Below, piece after piece: positions 21,958 to 34,400 of a DNA stretch of 64,000 nucleotides. The stretch is taken from the NCBI GenBank assembly GCA_012845835.1, contig JABAKD010000010.1:17929204-17993203 (forward strand). Reading direction: 5' to 3'. Origin of the DNA: Undaria pinnatifida (lineage: Eukaryota > Sar > Phaeophyceae > Laminariales > Alariaceae). Below the pieces are notes generated by a model. The model saw only the letters and a list, made by a program, of their open reading frames with translations, ran no database searches and had not been told where the DNA came from. The translations under genes were made by a program, and so were the position numbers. The first letter of the stretch is position 1, and each line of letters begins with the position of its first letter.

Positions 21958-22283
21958 CCTCGAATCGACTGCACGAAGCTCACTCACTCACTCCTGGTGG
22001 ATTAGATTGATTGCAGCGATATGCCTGCTGCCAGTCGTCCTCGTTCTCCCTATCTCTTTCCCGTCGCTTCTGGGGGCTCCCAACGTCGAAGGCAGGGGCT
22101 GGCAATGCGAAACGGTCAACATGAAAACGCCTAGGATATCTATAGCAAATAAAATCACTGTTTTTCGTACAACACGTGTACGAGCTGCTTCATTTCATTT
22201 TCAAAACCAGAGCTCACGACGAGGACGCACGCGAGTTGCGCACTACGGCAACACCAGGGAATTGGACGCGAAGGATCTCCTTG
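21958..22283. promoter_or_regulatory. Divergent (bidirectional) intergenic region DNAI3 / ABC transporter
   Basis: Only 326 bp separate the DNAI3 start codon (ATG at 21957, minus) from the ABC transporter ATG (22284, plus). The transcription start sites and both 5' UTRs must fall here or in unseen upstream exons. I see no clear TATA box. Shared regulation is inferred from the geometry alone. Confidence 0.6.
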
Positions 22284-22475
22284 ATGGGTGGGCTCTACGC
22301 CAATGCCACCAAGAAGAATGGTGGCACTCCGATTCGCTTCAAGTTTTTAGCTGTGCTGAGGCCGTTCTTCACCTCTGTGAATAAGGACCGAAAGAACGCT
22401 TGGGGATGGCTCGTGCTGATGCTAGCCCTGCTTGTGCTGGAGAGCGGTGTGCTGGTTGCTTTCAGCTATACCCAG
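22284..22475 (+). CDS. ABC transporter exon 1 (start codon, TM1)
   Basis: The exon runs from ATG at 22284 to donor CAG|GTGGGC (64 codons). RFKFLAVLRPFFTSVNKDRK followed by AWGWLVLMLALLVLESGVLV is the typical N-terminal amphipathic segment plus first membrane helix of SbmA/BacA-type exporters. The frame is open upstream to 22176 but has no ATG there; an upstream targeting exon cannot be excluded. Confidence 0.8.
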
Positions 22476-25400
22476 GTGGGCAACCGTAGGGATGGTGGTT
22501 TATCTGTTGTGTGTGCGGTTGTGCTTGGTGGTGACGAGGTGTAATCGGGGTGTATCTTTGGAATTGGCATCGAGATTGCTAGAGTTTGCTTTTGTTCAGC
22601 TTACGTACACACGTACTAGATGCGATGTGATACGACGATGCCAGTCACATCTCGGCGACCCGGTGGAGTGACTCATCCACTTACTTCCCCTCTCGTATAC
22701 CATACAAAGCGATGAGAGTCAGACAAAAAAGATGAAAATCCCTGCCGCGGGCTCCTCTCTCTTTGTCTCTGTCTTTCCTGCGCCGATGTATTGCTGTGTG
22801 GTACCTTGGACGATACCTGGTACCATATTTGTATGTTAAAAGTTAAAAGGCAAGCGTACCACATATCAGGTGCTGCTGCTGCTGCTGCTGCTGTGGTGCG
22901 CTTCATTTGCCTACAGCAGCAGTATGATGGTACGAGTGCCGCATCTGCATGTTGGCGCGCACGGTATATCTTCTCATGTGTCTTGTTGCTGTTGGTGCCG
23001 TCAAGACCAACGTCAAGATATCATATCATACAAGTACTCCAACTTATCTGTATTATGTGCAAGGGCTGACGCCGCCCGCTACGCTTCGCGCAAGGCAAGG
23101 AAGAATGCAACTAAAAACATTTAAAGGGGGCAGAAAGTAGAGGCCCATGATTTGGTGCGAACAGCAATTTGATAATGCCAAGAGGTGCTTGTGCAGAGCA
23201 AATTGCCCTGTTGTGCACAGCTGTGCTGTGTGCTTTTGTGACCTGTTACCGGTGTTACGTTCTGATCGGCAGTACGGGGGTGATTTACGTGGGGGAAAAA
23301 ACAGGGGGCCGTGAAAGATCAAACACATGTAGAACAAGAAAAAAGAAGAAAAGTAGTACACAACACGTATTATACCCGGTACCTGGTACTGCTCTAGACT
23401 ATGTTGGAAAGCACACGGCGCAGCACGACACAGCACCGCAGCGAAGAGCACGACACCGCAACGCACGGCTCCGCACGGCTCCGCACGGCGCTACGCTACG
23501 CTGCTGGGCTATGTATAGCCGGATTGAGCTGGGCGTGCATTGTGATCCAACAGCGTAGTACCTGATGGTATGTACAAACCTGGTGTAGTAGTACCGGTAT
23601 GTACTAAAAGCCTCAAGATCTTCTCGTTGGTTCGAACCCCGGTGTGATCGGGGGAAAAAATGATCCTCATGAAAAAAATAATACGGAGTAGATATCAATG
23701 TGACTTTGTGGTTTTCAAGTAGATAGACTGTCCGCTTATAAGCCTGGTTTTCGTTGGTTGAATCCAGGGATCGTATGAAAATGAAATGATCTCATAAAAA
23801 ATTGATATACTGTATACTGTATTTGTAGAAAAATGGTACTGGAAGATACACCACTGCTGTTGTGACATATTGTGGTCGTTCATGGACTGTCCGCTTATAA
23901 TCCTGGTGGTCTTCGCTGGTTCGAATTCGGGTGTCATCGAAAAAATAAATGATCATGAAAAATCGATATTTTTGTCAAGAAAAAAAGATAGCAACGTGAC
24001 TTTGTGGTCAAGTAGATAGACTGTTCGCTTATATAAGCCTGGTCTTCGGTGGTTCGAATCTGGGTGTCATCGGGGAAAAAAAGTGGTCCCCATAAAAAAT
24101 CGATATACATTCGCAACAAAAATAGATAAGGTGGAGCAAGAAATCAAAGAAAATCTGGACCGTTCCGCAAGTAAGCTGGACCGTACGACCTCGGAGATGC
24201 CAGGGATGCACCAACCGAGCGCTTTCAGCACAAAGGTGTCAGTAATTCTATTTTATGATATGATATTTTTTTTAACTTCGTCAACATTTAACATTACTGG
24301 CATCTCTCGGGGCCCATTGATGCAGGCAAAAAAGCCACTATTACTAATAGTAGCTCGATCTAATCTAAGCGCGTTTGGGAAAAGCTTGAGGCAATCCCAG
24401 TATCACCATGCCTCGCGCTTCTTGCCTAACAGCCTCCTGCGTTGCAGTCCAAACCCATCTCCTACACCAGCAGCTCGGATCGCTTCATGTGGCCGATGTC
24501 ATCGGCAGTTTTTTGTGGTCGACTTTTGTGCATGAAACCCCTAGGGGGCTGACTACACCTGGTCAAAGATTAGGAATGAGAAGCGTTACAAATCGACGGC
24601 AGTGGTCAAGCTCCTGTCGGCGTTGCGCTACTGCGTTGGCGGATGCTGTATGTCGTGCATGTGGTCTACAAATAGTACCTGGTAGGGTACGTGTGCACGG
24701 TGTTACTGTAGTAAATACCCACAGCAGTAGTATTATAGTAGCACGTAGGCACGGACACTCGTTGTGCTGGATGTAGCTGGGTTGAAAAGTCAGTTCAATG
24801 TGAAGGACACAGTAGTTTAGCCTCGATGGGGTCGCTAACTGTTATTAATCGATGCGCGTCAGCTGCTGCCTGGTACCGTTCTGGCGGTCGCTGCTTAAAG
24901 CCCTCCGTTCGCTGACTTTACGTCGGCGGCTAACCTTACGGTTGCCATCTCTAAAACCATCGCGCGTGGTATCTAACAAGCCAATGAAAAACATGTCCGC
25001 CGGCCTATCTCCACCGTCCGCTGCCCCCCTCCACCCCACTCCCCCCACCGTCACCCTTCCAACCCATTCCTAGCGAGATTTCTCTACGGCAATGAGCGAC
25101 AAAGATCAGGAGGGGTTCTACCGCGGCACCCGGCGCTACGTGTCCATCCTGCTCGCCGCCGCGCCCCTGTTCGCGCTTTCCAAGTTCGTACAGGGAAAGC
25201 TCGGCCTAGACTGGCGGCGCTGGCTCACCGAGCACCTGTGCGGCCTGTACTTCAGCAACCGCGCGTTTTATTCCCTCAAGATTGGGGATTTGTCGTCGGA
25301 TGAGGGAGAGGATGAGGGCAGTGCGAGCGGCGGTAGGAGCTGCAAGGGGGAGGAGCAGCGTGGTGGGATTGACAACCCTGTCAGCGCCGTGAGTATTCTT

Positions 25401-28400
25401 TCTATTTCGAGCGATTGCGATATGCTATTGTTTTCGCGCCAATAAATCGAGATGGCTGTTACGACGGCCGACCACGAACGCACATAAGTTGACCACAGTT
25501 GTCGTATGGTGCTTGATAGTGTGACCGGCCAATGAAAAAATATGCCGTCTTTAGCCAACTTTTGCTACTTGTGCACAATCTGTAATCTGTGACCAGTAAT
25601 TTGCCCTTATATTGATAGGTGGACAACCCTGACCAGCGCATCGCAGAAGACATCTCCACCTTCACGACAAACTGCATCGCCGTGCTCGTAGTGTTCGCTG
25701 GAGCCGTGCTTCTTTAATTGTTTCTTGTTGCACCATCTGTAATTTGTAACCTTTTTTTGCTCCATCATCAATCTGTACCCGTATTTTGCCGCACCATCAG
25801 TATGTAGCCGTTGGTTGGTTTTTGATCGGTAGATAATTCCGCCCAGCGGATCGGAGAAGATATCCACCTTGACGACGCTGCATCGCCGTGCTCGCGGGTT
25901 TCGGTGGACTCGTGTTTTTGCAATCGTTTTTTGCTGCAACGTGTGTAATCTGTAGCCCTAACCCTAACCCTCTTTGTAACCGTTTATTTTTGTTGCGCTA
26001 TCAGAGTATGTAACCGTTTTTTTGCATTCCGATAGGTGGGCAACCCCGACCCAGCGCATCGGAGAAGACGCCTCCTTCTTCACTACAAACTGCATCGCTG
26101 TGCTTGCGGTTTTCATTAGAGGCGTGCTTTTGTAACTGTTTGTTGCCACACCATATGCTCTGTAACCGTTTTTTCTTTACTGTCTGTCACCGTCTTTTGT
26201 TTGCTGCACCACTTTTCTGCAACCGTTTCCTGCCTTTTTTATTAGGTGGACAACCCTGACCAGCGCATTGGAGAAGACATCTCCACGTTCACGACGAACT
26301 GCATCGCCGTTCTCGTGGTTTTCGTTGGAGCCGTGCTCAAGGTGGGATCGTTTGTCGGGGTCCTTCTGTCCATATCCCCGCGCCTAACCGTGTTCGTGCT
26401 GGTCTACTCGATCATGGGCACTCTCAGCACCACCTTTTTGTTTGGAGCTCGCCTGAAGCATCTCATCTTTGAAGGCGCTAAGAGAGAGGCCAACTTCAGG
26501 TATGTTTCATGTGTAGCACATCATTACAATTTGCGACTGCTGGAATGGCTGCACAACAGCACTATAGAGGTGGTATTGGTAGATGCGTTGTTGTTGCCCT
26601 ACCTGGTACAACGCAACACGCAGTTCTGGCGCAGCCTGAATGCGGCAAAATTGAGCGCCGCTTACTACGTATCACGGGTCACATATTATACGACGTAGGG
26701 CTTCCCACACGTTTACGCGGAGGCTTATGTGTTATAGGGGATAGAGAACGTATGTCTAGACGGTGACGATGTATGTGCTGGTTACTCGATTGTGGGCACT
26801 GTCAGCACCACCGGCTTGGTTGGAGTCGACTGAAGCATCTCATCTTCGAAGGGGCCAAGGGAGAGGCCAGCGTCAGGTATATACGTTGTGCATGAGACCT
26901 ACTATTATGGCGAATATTTTCATCGATTATTTCTCTCTTTAACCCGGATCTCCGACGCCAAAAATAAACACCATCCACTATGGGACCAGAAATCATCGTT
27001 ACTTCTGGGTTCAGAAATAATGGAGGCCAGAAATCAGAGGATCTAGTGATTTCTGAGCCCAGAAATAACAGCTCTTCCAACCTCTCAGAACTGGGATTAT
27101 TTGACTTTTGGATACTTGTTGTTCTCACATTAACTCGCATAATCAAGTCCGTGGTCACAGGACAGGCTCCAGTCACTCTGGAGCTGAGGATACTACCTCG
27201 TACCAAGTATCACATGTCACCACTGCTTATACTGTACCTGGTATGATACTTGCCTGCTGTACACGTCACGCATCACCCACAACAAAGAATCACAAACACA
27301 CCGATGGCAGCATACTGCGCTTGCTGTGTGCGAGACAGAGCTTCATCCTCACACAAACGCGACAGCAGCAGCACCACCACCATCGAAACCACCACAGGCA
27401 CACCACACCAGCACCACAGCAGCAGTGCAGCAGAAGAGACAGCAGCAGAGGCGGTGGTGACGTCACGTCGCCGGCGACAGTGTACGTGCCAGATTTCAAA
27501 AATAAAGGCAAACAGCAAAACAAGACCTACCAATTCAAAATAAAACCTCTTTCCAAAAATCAAAAGCCATAATGGACGCCCCTTATTTCTGATGCAGTTA
27601 TTTCTGGAGCCTCAAAACTACAAAAATAATCGCCAGAAATAATCGCTCAAAATTTTCCATAATAGTAGGTCTGAGTGCACTCTGTGGCTGTGGGGATTTT
27701 TTTTTGCACTGTCACTTTTACTTTCCTGCTCAACCTGTAGGAGGTGTTGCCCTCTGAGCGATCTTCTCGATAAGCCGTGGTCACAGGTGTCGTCCCGCTC
27801 CCCGCCCCCGGTAAATGCCTCGTTTTTATCGCCCAGAGGGTTAAATGTTCCCGCTGATCATCAATTTTTTGGGAAGGGTGGACGGTGGTTTTGTATCAGT
27901 ATCATTTTACCGGCGTTATCCATTGTGACGCGGTTTGCTCAGACCGCCAGGACAGTACTACCCGCGTGGGAACGCTGAATAATGCCGCTCTGTAGACCCC
28001 CCCCGCTAACATTCGAATGCTGTATTAATGTCGAGACCCATTCTTTAAGTAGACACACTAAAACTACAAACTACCATGTCGATATGTCTAGACCAACACC
28101 AAAACTGGTGAATAAAGTCTAGACGCACACTAAACCTAGTATATTAGGTCTAGACCGCCGTCCGCCATACGCCTGTTCTGCCGTTTCTTGACATCGCTTG
28201 ATATGGTGCCGCTATTATATGGTGTGTAATGTTATCGGGGTGTGTTGGTTGTGCAGGTTTGGCTTGGTGCGCGTCCGCGAGCACGCGGAGGAAATCGCGT
28301 TCTACCGCGGGGAGAAGGGGGAGAGTGAGGGCGTCAAGGGTTTGCTAGAGAAGGTAAGGCGTTTTTCGTACGCCACCCCTGCTCTTGGACGCTCTTTGCG

Positions 28401-31400
28401 GCGCTGTTTGATGTTCTTTGTGGCGGTATACGCGATTCTAGCATCGTCATTTGTACACAATATAATACTTCGAAGTACCTTTTTACTTCATGATTTATTA
28501 ACCGCAATTTGTTACACGGTGGAGGGCGGGTGTTACAGTTGTAATACTCGGTCATGAATCAGGCATTTTTTGTGAATTGGTAGCTTAAATGAAAGGTATG
28601 GATTAGCCAATGCCAGCAGCTGTAAGGATTTTCGATATTTTTGTATACGTTCATTTTTTTCGTCTTTGGGTTGATTTCCTTCGTCGACGGTTATGTAGTG
28701 TTGCGTTTTTCTCGGGCAGGGTGCTGCTGTGGCCTAGTGGTACGGTATTATGAGCGACGACAACGCTATATGGTTGGAAGGAGAAAGCCGTCATTGTTGG
28801 TTAGTTGTACGGTATTAGTATGGTATTATAATAGTACGGTATTAGTATGGTATTAGTACGGTATTAGTATGGTATTAGTATGGTATTATTATGGTATTAG
28901 TACGGTATTAGTATGGTTTTAGTACGGTATTAGTATGGTATTAGTACGGTATTTACGGGGGACCATAGTAAATAGGACCAAATATTGTTTGTCAAAATAG
29001 GGAAATATATTAGTTTTTGTCTGTACCGTAGGTCCTATTTACTATGGTCCCCCGTAATAGTATGGTATTAGTACGGTATTAGTATGGTATTAGTACGGTA
29101 TTAGTATGGTATTAGTATGGTATTAGTATGGTGTTAGTATGGTATTAGTACGGTATTAGTACGGTATTATATTAGTACGGTATTAGTACGGCTTTAGTTT
29201 GGTATGATGGTACTATTAATAGTATGGTATTAGTATGGTATTGGTACGGTATTAGTACGGTATTAGTATGGTATTAGTACGGTATTAGTATGGTACTAGT
29301 ATGGTAGTAGTATGGTAGTAGCACGGTATTAGTATGGTATTAGTATTAATACATTCTACTACTGAAACGGCTGCATAACAGCAGTAAATGGTTGGAATTG
29401 TCCACTTGCGATATGCCCCTCTTCAAGCTCCCTTTGCCGCGCCCATCTACCAAGCCCTTCCACGAAAACAACACATGTTGTCGCGATTTTTTTGAGGATT
29501 TGTTTTTACGGCGTCGCGTTTCGTGCACGGCTCAGGTGGTGAGCAACATCCATCTTAGGCTGTGGTGCGATGCTCAGCTGGCCGTGTTTTCGAACAGCTT
29601 CATGTGGCTTACCGCGGTCCTGCCTTACCTCGTCGTCGCCGAGCGATACTTCGCGGGGGAGATAGAGTTTGGGGTCATCTCGCAGGTCAGCTCCTTTGCG
29701 TCATGCGAGTACGTACGCTATAGCCGGCGATTTTGGTTCCCCCCCCGCGTTGCTCTTCGTTTAGAGCGTTACAACGGCACTGGAAATGCGTGTGCTAAGT
29801 GATGACTCCTGTAACGATGTGAGCAGCCGGAATGAAGACCACACGGACCCTGCGGATGAGGCAGGTTTCCCTGCCGAGCGTGTTAAACGTTCGAGGTTTG
29901 TCGATACGAGTCGTTAAAAAAAAACATTTGCTACCGTACACGACGTTAACTTGTGGGAACCAGCGCCGCAGCCGCCACCCCGTGCCCTCAATACGTTGTC
30001 GAATTGTGTTTTTTGGAGAACAAGAGCCCCCCCAAGCGCCAGTCGATGGCATCGCCACCTCGACTCCCTGACCTTGACGAAAGCCTCTTTTCACTGTTGA
30101 CCGCAACCTCCGACGTGCTAGGAAATGTTTTTTAAAGGAGCTTAGCTCTTTGTGGTACTGCACTGTACGGAAACGCAATTGTAACTCTACTTCCAAGTAG
30201 TTTGTTTCCCAAACGGGAATGCAGCTCTAAATGGGTTAACATCCGCCGCCGACGTAAATTGTCCGCCGCACCCGCTGCCTACCCCCTTTTCCTTGGCGAT
30301 ATGGTTCTGAATAGACGGCGATGGCGTTTCGAGTCATCCAGGGGGCGCTAAGCGTGATCGTGACACAGATCCGCACCCTGGCCAGCCTTGCCTCGGAGGT
30401 AGACCGGCTGCATTTCCTGCTTATCTGCGTGGAGAGCATGGTGCCTGAGGTGAGTCGCCGCGGTGTTGGGAGCATGGCCAGGTTACACCGTGTGCGCCGT
30501 CGGCAGAAAAGTTGTTATTTGTACGTACGAATACCGGCGTATTTGTCGAGAGTTCATACCTTCTTGACGGAGGTGGCGGAATGGTCTGGCGTGCTTGAGC
30601 AGCCATGCCGTAGGGAAGTACCGGCATCTCCATGCTCTTTGTTATTGTTGGAGTGTTCTTCGCGAATCGGCAGCAGCTCTCAGCAACGCGAGGCACACTA
30701 GTCATGGCTCCCTCACTCCCCATCACGCACGACACTTCAAGGTACAGGAGCCAAAAATCCCCACTGTCTTTTTTGTTCAACCTGCAAGTCGTATACCACT
30801 CCACTAAATAGTTTGCACCGGTATCTGATAAGAGGTATCACCGACATTAGCATATGTATCCCACGACTTTGGCGGGCGAACCATGGGCAACGCCCACCCA
30901 GGTATCACAGACATCGATATATATATATGACGAGGTTGACGAGAAACTCCCACCTTCCTCGTTACCGTTGCCTCCTCTCTCACGGCAAAAACCACTGAGG
31001 CAGAAATCCACCCTCGACAAGGCGGGGCCTGCGGGCGGCACAAACATCCCTGACGTGACACCACCACCGCCAGTACCCCTCTCAACTCTTGACGGAGATG
31101 ACGGCTACGTCGCGGTAGCCCCCAGCGAAGGAAATGGAAGTGGCGACAACGAGGCATCCGGCGGAGACAATATAGGGGATGGTTGCGACGAGAGCCTGCT
31201 GAGGGGGGGGGGGGAGGGCGCGGGGGTAGGAGCGAGTGGAGGTGGTGACAGCGGCCGTATTTCGACCGCGGTGATTGTGGGCTATCCCGCGCAGACCAAG
31301 GTTTTGATGGAAATGTGAGAGTTTGTTTCATTTCGGTGTTTTGTTTTTATTTCGAGACGGGGGCGGCATTCAAAATGAGGCTCTTGTATGGAGCGTTGGG

Positions 31401-34400
31401 TTAGCTGTTCATAGTCGAAGGCTTGTTTGGCGCCGCTGTAAGAATCAAGAGTGCAAGCTTGTGGGTGCAGCGATGCGTATTTTATGGATTGCCAACAGAT
31501 GCCAGATAATGTGCTCAGACTCTCTCATGTGATCTGTAGGTGTTGGCGTTGTAGTCGAGATAGCTGGATCATGTGACCACCCACCCCCTTGGTCTTACAC
31601 AAGTGTGCGTGGGCGGCAACCCTGGTAGAACTCTTGGCTTGATGTATCGCTGTCCTGTTCTATCCTGTCCTGTCCTATCCTGTCCTGACGTTCTTTTTGT
31701 CGGACGATGGTTGCTTGAATGCCGCCTTATTCGTTCTTAATAGCGAGGGCATGACATTGTTCACCCCAGATCGCAAGGAGACCATTTGCCGCGGGCTCTC
31801 CTTCCAAGTTTCAAGGAGGCAGTCCGTCCTTATCTTTGGCCCTTCTGGCTGCGGGAAATCGTCACTGCTCAGGTGACACGTGCGCTGTTGCTTCAAAACA
31901 AGGCATTGGAGACCCTGATTGTTGCGAACACGCCTGGTAGGATGGGAGTGCCAAAAATGTGCAACGGCGTGGACTGGAGTGCTTTGTTTCCATGCCCTAG
32001 CGTTGATCGGTATAACTTAAACCAGCGCATCTGGTAAAGGTAAAACGTATTCAGAAGATCGAAGCGTTGCTTACTCGAGGCTGCGTTTGTTTCTGCCTTT
32101 ACCGGCCATTGACTGTTCCCTCCATGCCGTCTATGCCATGTATTATATATATATATGATCGGAGTATCACACACAGCTTGCAAAGATGAGTTTCGACAAA
32201 ATATTCGATCTCACAGCTGGAGTGTATTTTAATTTTTATAATATATATTCCGTCTATTCCATCTATCATCTATGCCACCTACTCCTCTGTGAATCATATC
32301 CGTCATTTCAGGGTAGCGCTCGTATCGTGGGTCTCCTTGGACCGAGTATCGCACCTCCGCCGCTTGTTTGGCTCACGCTGCTGCTTCTTATCATGCCGCC
32401 CGTACGAACAGGACGACATGCTTTCCATCTCTGCCACCTATTCCGTCTATTCCGCCTACCACCCATGGCAAAACTAGGGATATTCCATACCAGTATATAC
32501 CTTTTTGTTCTATATGTTGTATGCCATATATTCCATCTTTTACATGATAGAGCTTTTGTCATGGGCCTCCTTTGTGGCTAACAAAGCCGCCTCTATCATA
32601 CCGCCCGCACGCACAGGGCGATATCTGGGCTGTGGACGACAGGGAAAGGTTGCGTGCGGCGACAATCAGATGACGAAACAATGTTCATACCCCAGGTTAG
32701 GCTCATTTCCTCTTGGTGTTGTTGAGAACCTTCGTGGGACTGCACCCGCGTATTATGAATACACTGGTCGGAATCATGATAGGATAATAGTTGGAGTGGT
32801 AATTTGGTTGGGGAAGGTTTAGCGTCGCGGTTGAATCGCAACCCTGGTACGACGTATGCCTTTTGCAGCTTTCCCGTGACAATAAGTCGCTCCCGACTAT
32901 ATTCTGTGGCAACGTTGTTGGACTGCTTTACAAAGGCGTTCTTCGATGGGGGTAGAATGTTCAAACGGTAACTAGTTGGAACACCCTTTGTGTTTCACAA
33001 CATTTTTGTTGTTGTGTACCTCGCCGTTGCTCATCGGGGTGAACTTTCAGTTTCTCGAAGCCAGATTTTAAGTAAAATATCTAGAGCACCGAGCGACCAA
33101 GGCGTGAGCCTGAGAGTACGACCCGATGCCGCGTCTGCCCGAACGTTTCTTGGACTGGATCGTTTCATGCCATCACGCGTGCACGTTACCGGTTGAAAAT
33201 GGAAATGAAAAGTTATCCCCTGCCCCCTCCGAGCCCAAGGTGCCAGGAGACAAGCGTTTTCACCCCTAGACTGGCAGCACCTTTCCCCTTAATTTGACGG
33301 CAAAATTGCCCTAGTGTGCCTTGGCTGACATGAAACTTACGTGCAACAATACTAAGCAAAACTAACTAAATTTTAGTGTGGAATACGCAGCTTTACAACC
33401 TTGTCGCGTATGTTCTCCTTTGCTTGACATATGCCGCATTTGCTCCGAACGCCTCCTTGGTTTTACCATTTCGCAGAAACCGTACCTCCCGCTGGGATCG
33501 CTGAGAGCCCAGATGTTGTACCCGAGCACCGACGTGTCTTGCCAGAGCTCGGAAATTCTGGAAGCCGTCCTTGAACAGGTTCAGCTGGGTTATGTCTCCG
33601 CTCGTACAGGGGGGTTGGACACGACGAGGGACTGGCAGGACGAACTAAGCTTGGGGGAGCAGCAGGTGGGAAAGGCATCGGTTGGGGTTGCTGTGCGAGG
33701 GTGGTGTCGGGGGCATGGGCTGGAATAGGGGTAGAAAAGTCCTTGGCAGTAGCTTTAGCAGTACAAATATGAAAACACTGCGTTGGCGATAACAGCAGCG
33801 ATAGCTGTGCGAGAATGGCGTGTACTGGAATAGGGACAAGAATGGCAATGGAAATCTCGGTAGTGGTAGCAATATCTATAGCATTAGCAGTCAAGAATGT
33901 AGATAACAAACACAACAATACTATTAGCAGTCAGAACAGCAAAGCAATATCAAAAGCACTTTATGTATATTGGGGTTGGCGTTGGTTGGCAACGACGCTG
34001 TAAAACATGCCAGTCACTGCGTGAGCTACACAACCAGGGTACCGCTTTTTTTTTTTTTTTTTTTGGCGGTCACCATGATGGTTATCGAGTTAGATCATAT
34101 TGTCCGGGGTGGAAAACCCTAACTCCGCACGAGGGGAATGATCGTATCACGTAATATGAATATGGTAAGGCACCCACGAGGCAGTTGCATAGTAATACCC
34201 ATTGCTATCTGGAGTGGCCACACTAGAAAACAAATAACTCGTTGCCGCTGTCATCCATAGCAAGAAAATAGGCACAAGGTGCCGAAGTCCGTCTTACGAG
34301 CGGTTCTTGGAAGAATGCAGTTCACCCTTCATGCGACTCGACGAACATCTCACGGCGCTTCGCGCTTGGTGCAAGCAATGTCTGCCTGGTTGGTGAAATC

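Noticed and set aside
23997-24072. Possible functional tRNA gene
   Set aside because: A and B boxes are good, but arms pair poorly, copies are tandem and diverged, and each carries an A-rich tail, as in SINEs.
28805-29350. Regularly repeated short unit that could suggest a CRISPR array
   Set aside because: The unit is 10 bp with no spacers, in a eukaryotic intron; it is a minisatellite with one inserted MITE.
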